Assembly (NCBI GenBank): GCA_965603365.1
Contig: CBFDCR010000101.1
Span: 1 to 15,184 of the forward strand
Reading direction: 5' to 3'
Origin: JAHELQ01 sp965603365
GTDB lineage: Bacteria; Acidobacteriota; Aminicenantia; UBA2199
DNA: 15,184 nucleotides
Positions within the stretch are counted from its first letter, which is position 1; each line of letters starts with the position of its first letter. Below the pieces are notes generated by a model, which searched no databases, had not been told where the DNA came from, and saw only the letters and a list, made by a program, of their open reading frames with translations. Positions 1 to 5,416 of the stretch are shown here, in pieces. The translations under genes and the position numbers were made by a program.

Positions 1-315
1 CAGTATCATCTGAATCGTTACGATGAGGCGGAGTCGGCGTATCGCAAGGCCATAGAGCTGGATGAGAAGTCTGCCTATCCCTGGAATGGCCTGGGGAATT
101 TGTTTCAGTATCATCTGAATCGTTACGATGAGGCGGAGTCGGCGTATCGCAAGGCCATAGGGTTGGATGAGAAGGATGCTAAACCCTGGAATAATTTGGG
201 GAATTTGTTGCAAGATCATTTGAACCGTTACGAGGAGGCAGAGTCGGCGTATCGCAAGGCCATAGAGTTGGATGAGAAGTCTACTAGACCCTGGAATGGC
301 CTGGGATTGCTGAAA
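1..315 (+). repeat. 105-bp in-frame tandem repeats coding TPR units
   Basis: Units beginning at 1, 106 and 211 have an exact 105-bp period (35 codons). The first two are nearly identical over their first 55 bases, including synonymous sites; the third has drifted slightly (for example GAGGAGGCA for GATGAGGCG). The array continues upstream of the window. Such low silent divergence points to recent expansion or gene conversion. Confidence 0.85.
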
Positions 316-963
316 CGGTATGCCGACAGGGATTGCCGGGGAGCCATCGAAACCTTTAAAAAGGGGCTGGAGTCATCGGAAGGCGATAGCACTGCCTATT
401 TAAAGATGAACCTGGGCCACACCTACCTGCTGCTGGCAGATGAGCCGTTGGCCCGCCAGTATTTACAGGAAGCCCTGACAGAGTTTGATAGTCAGGCGGA
501 TTTCGATGCCAATGCACTGCGTCTGTCTGTGGAACTCGATGACAGGGAAAAGGCAGACAGGTATACCCCGCTCGCGGAAAAAAAATGCCAGCAGGGTAAA
601 ATAGGCTCTGCTTTTTCTCTTTTACTTTACTGCCTGGTTTATCAGTTGGATAAAATCGACCATTACAAAAAACAGGTCTGGGATTTAATGGATAGTTATG
701 GCGACCATTTTAGTTTATTGATTGATTTGTATTATCTTGCCGCCATGCGGCCGGAGGTCGGTGAAGCTGTATCCCGTTTGGCAGCGGAGCTCTTGTCTTT
801 GCCCAAAGAGCTCACCCAACGCTTCAAGGACCAACCCAAACCCCAGGAGTGGTACGACCGTTTCCGCCCTTTTGCCGGGGGTAAGAGCCGGGGCGCCGGT
901 GATTCGGTCGATCGCCACCTGTTCTGCCGGGGGGGATGGACGATGAATAGGAGGAGGGGATAA
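1..963 (+). CDS. TPR-repeat protein, C-terminal part (5' end outside window)
   Basis: The frame is open from base 1, so only the last 320 residues are present. The visible N-terminal third is a run of 35-residue tetratricopeptide repeats with the core W-N-x-L-G, Y-x-E-A-E-S-A-Y-R-K-A-I-x-L-D; units start at about bases 1, 106 and 211, and a more diverged TPR region follows to about residue 165. The rest is alpha-helical and leucine-rich, with an R-P-F-A-G-G-K-S-R-G-A-G-D tail. TPR arrays are protein-interaction scaffolds; the catalytic or sensor part, if there is one, lies upstream and cannot be judged. The stop codon TAA (961-963) overlaps the ATG of the next gene by one base, suggesting translational coupling. 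The in-frame ATG at 211-ish repeats or the GTT/TTG at 100 are not true starts. I am confident of TPR and make no claim on function. Confidence 0.85.
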   Translation, partial: QYHLNRYDEAESAYRKAIELDEKSAYPWNGLGNLFQYHLNRYDEAESAYRKAIGLDEKDAKPWNNLGNLLQDHLNRYEEAESAYRKAIELDEKSTRPWNGLGLLKRYADRDCRGAIETFKKGLESSEGDSTAYLKMNLGHTYLLLADEPLARQYLQEALTEFDSQADFDANALRLSVELDDREKADRYTPLAEKKCQQGKIGSAFSLLLYCLVYQLDKIDHYKKQVWDLMDSYGDHFSLLIDLYYLAAMRPEVGEAVSRLAAELLSLPKELTQRFKDQPKPQEWYDRFRPFAGGKSRGAGDSVDRHLFCRGGWTMNRRRG

Positions 964-1406
964 TGAATAGGAATATATTAGTTGTGATGCTGGTGGGGGT
1001 GTTGGTGATGGGGATGTGCCTGCACCTAAGGGCCAGGACCGGGGTGGGGATCATCGTGGGGGAGCCGACGGGGTTGAGTATTAAGATTGGTCACTTCCCG
1101 GTGATAGGCATTGCCTGGTCGTGGGATGATTACTTTCACCTTCACATCGATTACTGGTTGAAGAGTGCCCGCCTGGATCGCTCCCTCTACTGGTTCTTCG
1201 GCTTCGGCGCCAAGGTCTCTGTACACCAGAAGAACCAGGGCGATGACGGCGATGTGGGTTTGGGCCTGCGGGTTCCCCTGGGGCTGAGCTACTTTTTTTC
1301 CCGGAGGTTTGAGGTTTTTGGAGAGGTGGCCCCGGGCATGAAACTGATACCGGGCACGGAGTTCGATATCGACGGCGGCATCGGCATCCGCTTCTACTTT
1401 AAATAA
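963..1406 (+). CDS. Small exported protein, probable outer-membrane beta-barrel
   Basis: This 147-residue protein starts at the ATG that overlaps the upstream TAA; GGAGGAGGGG lies just before it as a strong Shine-Dalgarno. Residues 1-25 form a signal peptide (M-N-R-N then a hydrophobic run L-V-V-M-L-V-G-V-L-V-M-G-M). The rest alternates short glycine- and aromatic-rich strands: G-V-G-I-I-V-G-E-P-T-G-L-S-I-K, a W-x-W-D-D-Y-F-H-L-H-I-D-Y turn, G-L-G-L-R-V-P-L-G-L-S-Y-F-F, and a C-terminal G-G-I-G-I-R-F-Y-F-K ending in aromatic residues, as barrel proteins often do. The G-E-P-T-G-x-S pattern is like the short DUF3996/BAPKO_0422-type barrels; that family name is from memory and uncertain. Its role is unknown. 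Coupling to the TPR gene suggests co-expression. Confidence 0.7.
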   Translation: MNRNILVVMLVGVLVMGMCLHLRARTGVGIIVGEPTGLSIKIGHFPVIGIAWSWDDYFHLHIDYWLKSARLDRSLYWFFGFGAKVSVHQKNQGDDGDVGLGLRVPLGLSYFFSRRFEVFGEVAPGMKLIPGTEFDIDGGIGIRFYFK

Positions 1407-1447
1407 CCCCCTTCACTCGACCGCTCGCCTTCTATATTTGCCAACCC

Positions 1448-1960
1448 TCAGGACCCATCGTAATATTTGTCCAGTAGATCTTTTTCTACCTCTTTTTTGA
1501 TATTCCGGGAGATCACGGTCTTCTGGTCGTCCGGCATGATCTTTTCCTCGGCAGTATTGATGTTGTAAAAACCCTCCACCTTAAAGGGCAGATTATAGCC
1601 CTCTTTTTGATACAACCGGTAAAACCCGGTGCCCGGGTTGAGGGCCAGGCTTTTCCGGGTATCGGGCATTTTAGCAATGGGGAATTTCACCTCTTCCACC
1701 GTGACACCGATATTTTTCTTTTCCTTCAGGTGTTGTGACAACTGCCGGATCTCTTCATCGGTAAACAGTCCCTTGAGATAGGCTTCGGCATCGTTCCTCT
1801 GGCTCTCGGACAGTTGATCGTAATGGAGCATGGCCGTTTCCACCGGGAAGGGGGGGATGCTGCGTTCCTTCACGAACCAGTCTATCCTGACATTTTCATA
1901 CAACCTGTCTTTATATTTTAACGTATTGACGAGGGAATAGGCCGAAAATAACGCTTCCAT
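1448..1960 (-). CDS. Hypothetical soluble protein (170 aa)
   Basis: Read on the minus strand, the ATG at 1960 is preceded by AGAGAGGT, an acceptable ribosome-binding site. I do not recognise the family. The protein is charged and soluble, with no signal peptide or membrane segment. It has a helical centre (about residues 45-85, with a T-D-E-E-I-R-Q-L-S-Q-H-L-K-E-K-K stretch) and a more beta-like C-terminal half containing L-N-P-G-T-G-F-Y-R-L-Y and V-E-G-F-Y-N-I-N. It converges with the barrel-like gene (41 bases between stops) and diverges from the transglutaminase-like gene, so it is its own transcription unit. Codon use looks ordinary, and the good start site supports a real gene. Confidence 0.7.
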   Translation of the reverse strand: MEALFSAYSLVNTLKYKDRLYENVRIDWFVKERSIPPFPVETAMLHYDQLSESQRNDAEAYLKGLFTDEEIRQLSQHLKEKKNIGVTVEEVKFPIAKMPDTRKSLALNPGTGFYRLYQKEGYNLPFKVEGFYNINTAEEKIMPDDQKTVISRNIKKEVEKDLLDKYYDGS

Positions 1961-2073
1961 TGATTACCTCTCTTCATGTTTATTCACATTTGTAAAACAC
2001 ATTTCTTTGCGCTCTTCGTGCTTAGTTTACCACAAAACAGGGCTTGATTTCCACCCCTTTTCCCTTTAGACTA

Positions 2074-2102
2074 TTGACAAAAATTGTCGTATCGATTATA
2101 AA
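2074..2102 (+). promoter_or_regulatory. Sigma-70-type promoter with inverted repeat
   Basis: TTGACA (2074-2079), a 17-base spacer and TATAAA (2097-2102) give a near-consensus promoter 26 bases before the start at 2129. The -35 box overlaps a short inverted repeat GACAA-AAA-TTGTC (2077-2089), which could be an operator or chance. Confidence 0.7.
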
Positions 2103-2128
2103 AATGATATATTACAAAGGAGTTTGCC

Positions 2129-3169
2129 ATGAATACTTTTTTTGCCGGCAGAATCAGTCGGCTGTTAACCGTTATCACAGTATTTTTCGTTTTGGTACTC
2201 GCCTGTCCGAATCTTTTTTCTAAGGAAGGTTCATTGGCGGAGGCGGTAAATACCGTAAAACAAATGGTTAAGGCCGGGAAGTCTAAGGGGGAGATCGCCG
2301 GCTGGATTACCCGGGCCGTAGACCGGCGTATTGTTTCGCTGAACCTGGATACTGCCGATGAGAAGAGGGGGCTGAATGAAGCCGAATACCGCCTGAAAAA
2401 GGAGGTGTTTGATGCCTGGAGCCATCAGGGCGTAGGGGTGGATGAACCCTATGCCTCGGCCCACTGGACCTGGAACAACCGGGTGGGCCACTGCCAGGAA
2501 AATGCCCATATGGCCTACCATATGTTGATGATGGCCCTGGAATCGGGGGAAAATATCCGGGAGCTCGCCTGTGGGGATCACATCTACGTGGTCTGGGGCG
2601 TGCCCGGGGATTTTCACGGACAGGTCACCATCGCCGATCTCAATCGCTGGGACAACGCCTATATTATCGATCCCTGGCAGGGTCTGTGCAAGGCCGGTAA
2701 AGATGTGGGCCGCACCGACTGGACCCTGACCAAAGGGGGATTTAAGGATATCTACCAGTCCACCACCTGGGCTTTCGAGACCTACCGACGCAAGTATGAA
2801 AAGTGGCGTCAGACCTGCGAGGATTTCAGCGGCAACTGGGGCAGGCTGGGGGACCGCTTGCTGGTCACCCAGGTCGGCGGCAGCGCCAATATCCGGCTGG
2901 GCCAGTTTGTAGAGATCAGGCCGGCCGGTGTCTTCCAGGTGAGCCGGGAACAGGATTGCACCCTTCGGCTGAAGTTTAGAGCCAGCGAAATCGAAGGCAG
3001 GGGATCCGGCACGATCGCCAGCCTGAACCGGGTGATCAAAGGCAGCATCACCGCCGTACACCTGGCCCTGGTAACCATACACGGCCAGCCCAAACTAAAA
3101 GTCGTCATCGTGGCTGCCAACCCCAACACCGGCCTCACCATCACCCGCGAAGGCCTCCTCTCAAAATAA
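2129..3169 (+). CDS. Secreted transglutaminase/papain-fold protein
   Basis: The ATG at 2129 is preceded by AAAGGAG (2116-2122). Residues 1-32 form an export signal (R-L-L-T-V-I-T-V-F-F-V-L-V-L-A-C); Cys26 could be a lipidation site, though the lipobox is imperfect. A helical segment (35-100) follows. The core then has the order Cys-His-Asp expected of a transglutaminase-like catalytic triad: Cys122 in V-G-H-C-Q-E-N-A-H-M, His151 in C-G-D-H-I-Y-V-V-W-G, and Asp181 in N-A-Y-I-I-D-P-W-Q-G. The C-terminal ~110 residues look like a separate beta-rich domain. The fold call rests on these motifs and their spacing; whether it cleaves peptides, deamidates or crosslinks cannot be told. The final residues are followed by a weak 7-bp inverted repeat without a T-tract. 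Confidence 0.75.
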   Translation: MNTFFAGRISRLLTVITVFFVLVLACPNLFSKEGSLAEAVNTVKQMVKAGKSKGEIAGWITRAVDRRIVSLNLDTADEKRGLNEAEYRLKKEVFDAWSHQGVGVDEPYASAHWTWNNRVGHCQENAHMAYHMLMMALESGENIRELACGDHIYVVWGVPGDFHGQVTIADLNRWDNAYIIDPWQGLCKAGKDVGRTDWTLTKGGFKDIYQSTTWAFETYRRKYEKWRQTCEDFSGNWGRLGDRLLVTQVGGSANIRLGQFVEIRPAGVFQVSREQDCTLRLKFRASEIEGRGSGTIASLNRVIKGSITAVHLALVTIHGQPKLKVVIVAANPNTGLTITREGLLSK

Positions 3170-3188
3170 CCAAAAGCCACTCTCAAAC

Positions 3189-3217
3189 TTGACTTTTGGG
3201 CAGGGGTAATATATAAA
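3189..3217 (+). promoter_or_regulatory. Promoter in front of the truncated ATPase
   Basis: TTGACT (3189-3194), a 17-base spacer and TATAAA (3212-3217) form a strong sigma-70-like promoter. It is intact although the gene it served is now broken. Confidence 0.65.
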
Positions 3218-3260
3218 AAGGGGGAGTGAATAAGTGAAGAAATAGGATGAGGACACACAC

Positions 3261-3401
3261 ATGAAAATCAACTGTTTTAGCTATTTTGACAGGGTGTTGG
3301 AATGGAGGCTGGAACCTGTTGAATTTGAAGATCTTACCCTGTTAATCGGTGCTTCGGGGGTACAGGATTTTTGGGCTGTCCCCTTTCCAGTCCCCTGTTA
3401 A
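3261..3401 (+). pseudogene. AAA ATPase remnant cut inside the Walker A motif
   Basis: The reading frame from ATG 3261 gives 46 residues before a stop. The first ~33 (M-K-I-N-C-F-S-Y-F-D-R-V-L-E-W-R-L-E-P-V-E-F, then D-L-T-L-L-I-G-A-S-G-V) match the standard N-terminus of single-gene AAA ATPases, in which G-x-S-G-V-G-K-T would complete the P-loop. Directly after G-A-S-G-V the sequence switches to the dispersed R motif (3358-3389), the frame becomes Q-D-F-W-A-V-P-F-P and it then stops. Promoter and start are intact, so a 46-residue fragment may still be made, but it lacks the nucleotide-binding lysine. A candidate C-terminal remnant lies at 4412-4465. Confidence 0.65.
3358..3389 (+). repeat. 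R motif, copy 1 (32 bp)
   Basis: A 32-bp sequence with core GATTTTTGGGCTGTCCCC, identical over all 32 bases to 4375-4406. Further diverged copies are at about 5074-5103, 5236-5261, 8519-8541, 10126-10140 and 10970-10997. This copy sits at the break point of the ATPase gene. Confidence 0.85.
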
Positions 3402-3446
3402 ATTGTGAACCTTACTTTAATCCTTAATTTTTTATTTGATTTATGG

Positions 3447-3476
3447 TTGAATAAACAAAGTAATTGCATATATAAT
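3447..3476 (+). promoter_or_regulatory. Promoter directly at the PIN toxin start
   Basis: TTGAAT (3447-3452), an 18-base spacer and TATAAT (3471-3476). The predicted first transcribed base falls at about 3483, on the GTG start (3482), so the transcript would be leaderless or translation would begin at ATG 3506, which has AGAGGA before it. Confidence 0.55.
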
Positions 3477-3481
3477 ATTAT

Positions 3482-3934
3482 GTGGTTAAGAAAAAGAGGA
3501 TTTATATGGATGTCTGTGCTCTTAATAGACCTTTTGACGAGTTAATTGATTTCAGAGCGAAAATGGAGGCACAGGCGGTTATATTTATAATCCGAAGGAT
3601 CATAGATGGAGCGTATATTTTATGCAAGAGCGATATCATTGAGTATGAATTATCACAGATTCCAATGTTGGAAAAAAAGTTTATGGTAAAAAAGCTTGTA
3701 GAGTTGTCCAAAGAGACTATTGTATTAAACGAGAGGGTGACGAAAAAAGCAAAAAACATTGAGACTTATGGGATCAAAAGCTATGATGCATTGCATTTAG
3801 CTGCCGCAATCTTCGGGAAGTGCGATTGCTTTATATCTACGGATGATCGGTTACTAAAAAAGGCTAAAAAAAACATCAAGGGAATAATAGTATTTAATCC
3901 TCTGGAGTTTTATATATATGAAGCCTTGAATTAG
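3482..3934 (+). CDS. PIN-domain toxin-like ribonuclease (VapC type)
   Basis: This 150-residue protein is a PIN-fold metal-dependent ribonuclease of the kind that acts as the toxin in type II TA pairs. The N-terminal strand R-I-Y-M-D-V-C-A-L-N-R-P-F-D-E supplies the first acidic residue (Asp10 counted from GTG); Glu about residue 54 in D-I-I-E-Y-E-L, S-Y-D-A-L-H-L-A-A-A (acidic Asp near 100) and F-I-S-T-D-D-R-L-L supply the other PIN positions. GTG 3482 is preferred because it keeps the whole first beta strand; ATG 3506 would trim it but has the better Shine-Dalgarno. The gene is clearly more AT-rich than its neighbours, which suggests horizontal arrival. The partner gene follows 9 bases later. 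Confidence 0.85.
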   Translation: MVKKKRIYMDVCALNRPFDELIDFRAKMEAQAVIFIIRRIIDGAYILCKSDIIEYELSQIPMLEKKFMVKKLVELSKETIVLNERVTKKAKNIETYGIKSYDALHLAAAIFGKCDCFISTDDRLLKKAKKNIKGIIVFNPLEFYIYEALN

Positions 3935-3943
3935 GGAGGAAAA

Positions 3944-4162
3944 ATGAATAGAGTGGAAATTATTAATAGAGGAAATGAAGCCTTGATAAGGGAACTGGGT
4001 ATCGAGGGCATGATTGAATATATTCAGAGTTTTGGTCTGGGTTACGGAGATTACACTAAAGACCGAAAGAGGTGGTTAAAAGCCAAAGGTGTCGAAGACC
4101 TGGTAAAAGAGATCGAAATATTCAAAAAAATCAAATACCCAGACTCTCAAGACAGCCGATAG
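3944..4162 (+). CDS. Small partner of the PIN toxin, probable antitoxin
   Basis: This 72-residue protein starts at ATG 3944 with AGGGAGGA immediately upstream and lies 9 bases after the toxin stop, clearly the same operon. It is small, charged and mainly helical (M-N-R-V-E-I-I-N-R-G-N-E-A-L-I-R-E-L-G at the N-terminus, D-R-K-R-W-L-K near the middle). No classical ribbon-helix-helix or AbrB motif is evident. The antitoxin role is inferred from position and size; the toxin-first order is less usual but known. An AAAGGAGG sequence follows the stop (4163-4170) with no start codon at a usable distance, possibly the leftover leader of a lost gene. Confidence 0.65.
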   Translation: MNRVEIINRGNEALIRELGIEGMIEYIQSFGLGYGDYTKDRKRWLKAKGVEDLVKEIEIFKKIKYPDSQDSR

Positions 4163-4274
4163 AAAGGAGGCGAAAGGGAACAGGCAAAAAAAGCGGGCAA
4201 TAAAATCGACCGAATGAGCAGGATTTACGACCGGCAATCCGTTACAACGATAATATTTATGTCCATCAATGTAC

Positions 4275-4295
4275 GGGCGTTTTAATAAAATGCCC
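4275..4295. terminator. Hairpin downstream of the TA operon, possible terminator
   Basis: GGGCGTTTT-AAT-AAAATGCCC forms a 9-bp stem (one G-T wobble) with a 3-base loop. No T-tract follows on either strand, so intrinsic termination is uncertain. Confidence 0.3.
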
Positions 4296-4374
4296 CCTTG
4301 AATAGGCCCATAGGCAGCAGGACACTGGTGGAGGTTGACCGTCGGCGCGACTGCGGCGGGTCCAGAGTTTCAGA

Positions 4375-4406
4375 GGGTACAGGATTTTTGGGCTGTCCCC
4401 TTTCCA
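4375..4406 (+). repeat. R motif, copy 2 (32 bp)
   Basis: Identical over 32 bases to 3358-3389. Together the two direct copies bracket the PIN TA pair, with the ATPase head to the left and a possible ATPase tail to the right. Confidence 0.85.
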
Positions 4407-4411
4407 CCCAT

Positions 4412-4465
4412 CCCAATGGCCAGAAGCTGTTCGAGGCCATCCGCAAACGACTAAAAAACACCTGA
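4412..4465 (+). pseudogene. Possible C-terminal remnant of the ATPase gene
   Basis: Directly after R motif copy 2 an open frame reads P-N-G-Q-K-L-F-E-A-I-R-K-R-L-K-N-T and stops. It resembles the basic helical end of a protein rather than random sequence. Its position beyond the second R motif makes it a candidate tail for the ATPase whose head ends at the first R motif. This link is inference only. Confidence 0.3.
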
Positions 4466-4533
4466 ACATTGTGCCCCCCCAGCCGTGGACGATTCCTGTC
4501 CCCTTCCAGGTTGCTTCCCGGGGTGGGTGGGGG

Positions 4534-5016
4534 TTAGCGGTTGAGGTGCCAGAGGGCATAGTTGAGGAGTGCGGCAAAGGTGACCCACAGGATATAGGGG
4601 ATCAGCAGCAGGGCCGCCGTACGGCTGAGGGGATAGAATTTTACGATGGTGAGAAGTATCAGCACCCATAAAACAGTGATGTCGATCAGTCCCGACAGGG
4701 GACTCCGTAAATAGAAGAAAAAATAGCTCCACAACACATTCAACACCAGTTGGGCACCGAAAAGGGCTATGGCCCAGAGTTTTTCGCTTGCATTTGCCGG
4801 GATGTCGGCTTTCCAGACCAGGTACAGGGCAATGCCCATCAGCAGGTAGAGGCTGATCCACACCGGGGCAAACACCCAGTTGGGCGGGTTAAATCCCGGC
4901 TTCTTCAACACCACATACCAGGTGTCAATGGAGGCCCTGTTAAACAGCCCGCCAATAATCCCCGCCCCCTGGCACACCAGTATCGACACCATCAACTTAA
5001 TTCCATTCACCTTCAT
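4534..5016 (-). CDS. tspO: TspO/MBR family tryptophan-rich membrane protein
   Basis: This 160-residue minus-strand protein has five hydrophobic segments (about residues 6-25, 47-65, 82-101, 106-126 and 133-155) and the family's signature aromatic pattern: W-Y-V-V-L-K-K-P-G-F-N-P-P-N-W-V-F near residues 33-49, then P-V-W-I-S-L-Y-L-L-M-G-I-A. Further conserved stretches are L-N-V-L-W-S-Y-F-F-F and the closing W-V-T-F-A-A-L-L-N-Y. TspO proteins bind porphyrins and related ligands in the membrane and affect tetrapyrrole and stress responses; in this organism the role is not determinable. Length is normal for the family. The ATG at 5016 is preceded by ATAGGAGAAGG. It stands alone between two repeat-bearing intergenic regions. 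Confidence 0.93.
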   Translation of the reverse strand: MKVNGIKLMVSILVCQGAGIIGGLFNRASIDTWYVVLKKPGFNPPNWVFAPVWISLYLLMGIALYLVWKADIPANASEKLWAIALFGAQLVLNVLWSYFFFYLRSPLSGLIDITVLWVLILLTIVKFYPLSRTAALLLIPYILWVTFAALLNYALWHLNR

Positions 5017-5073
5017 CGCCTTCTCCTATTCACCAAAACCTATTCTGCCACATTTTCTCCATCCTGACAATAG

Positions 5074-5103
5074 GAGTACAGGGTTTTTGGGCTGTCCCCT
5101 TTT
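5074..5103 (+). repeat. R motif, copy 3
   Basis: GTACAGGGTTTTTGGGCTG continuing to TCCCCTTTT, a close match to the copies at 3358 and 4375 with one internal change. It lies just upstream of modular repeat copy 1. Confidence 0.75.
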
Positions 5104-5120
5104 AACCCATCTAAAGAATT

Positions 5121-5261
5121 GGAATGGTGGAATAGTGGAAGGATGAGATGATGTAGAAAATAGATGGTGGTAGGGTAGGGGGCGCAGATCTGCGCCCCCT
5201 ACAGGGCGTGAAATCCCGTTTCCACGGGGGGTGACCGGAGGATTTTTGGCTGTCCCTTTTT
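5121..5261. repeat. Modular palindromic repeat, copy 1 (short form)
   Basis: Order of parts: a purine-rich lead (GGAATGGTGG through ATGTAGAAAATAGATGGTGG), a perfect 28-bp palindrome at 5175-5202 centred on AGATCT, one ~21-bp unit (TTTCCACGGGGGGTGACC, 5219-5238) and an R motif (5236-5261). The lead and palindrome are nearly identical to copy 2. The remainder of 5017-5416 is non-coding leader for the flanking genes. Confidence 0.9.
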
Positions 5262-5301
5262 GGTGGTTGTTTGATTTTTTGTAAAAAACAGGGAAAGGTT
5301 G

Positions 5302-5331
5302 TTGAAATCGGTTGGCCTTCTGGTATATAAT
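5302..5331 (+). promoter_or_regulatory. Promoter of the DUF4062-kinase-FGE gene
   Basis: TTGAAA (5302-5307), an 18-base spacer and TATAAT (5326-5331). Predicted transcription starts near 5338, which excludes the TTG at 5312 as the main start and favours ATG 5417. Confidence 0.6.
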
Positions 5332-5416
5332 TCTGAATCAAGAAGGCGGCACGAATTTAGTATGGTGTGAAACCAATGGGAAGACAGGCAGCAGTGACAG
5401 TGTGGCGGTGTGCAGG

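Larger units (their letters stand above)
4163..4533. other. Intergenic stretch with remnants
   Basis: No convincing intact gene is present. It holds an orphan Shine-Dalgarno-like AAAGGAGG (4163-4170), a 9-bp-stem hairpin (4275-4295), R motif copy 2 (4375-4406), and a short open tail that could be the end of the broken ATPase (4412-4465). Both short frames inside it lack coding features I recognise. Confidence 0.6.

Noticed and set aside
2231..3082. A 283-residue open frame on the minus strand
   Set aside because: It lies wholly opposite the transglutaminase-like gene, is rich in Gly/Pro/Ala with no domain pattern, and is explained as a shadow of a GC-rich coding strand.
3170..3199. Terminator after the transglutaminase-like gene
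   Set aside because: The inverted repeat CCAAAAG/CTTTTGG has a 16-base loop and no T-tract, and its right arm overlaps the promoter of the next gene.
5312..5416. TTG start adding 35 residues to the kinase protein
   Set aside because: It lies before the -10 box of the likely promoter, and the extension is not part of the DUF4062 domain; ATG 5417 fits the domain start.
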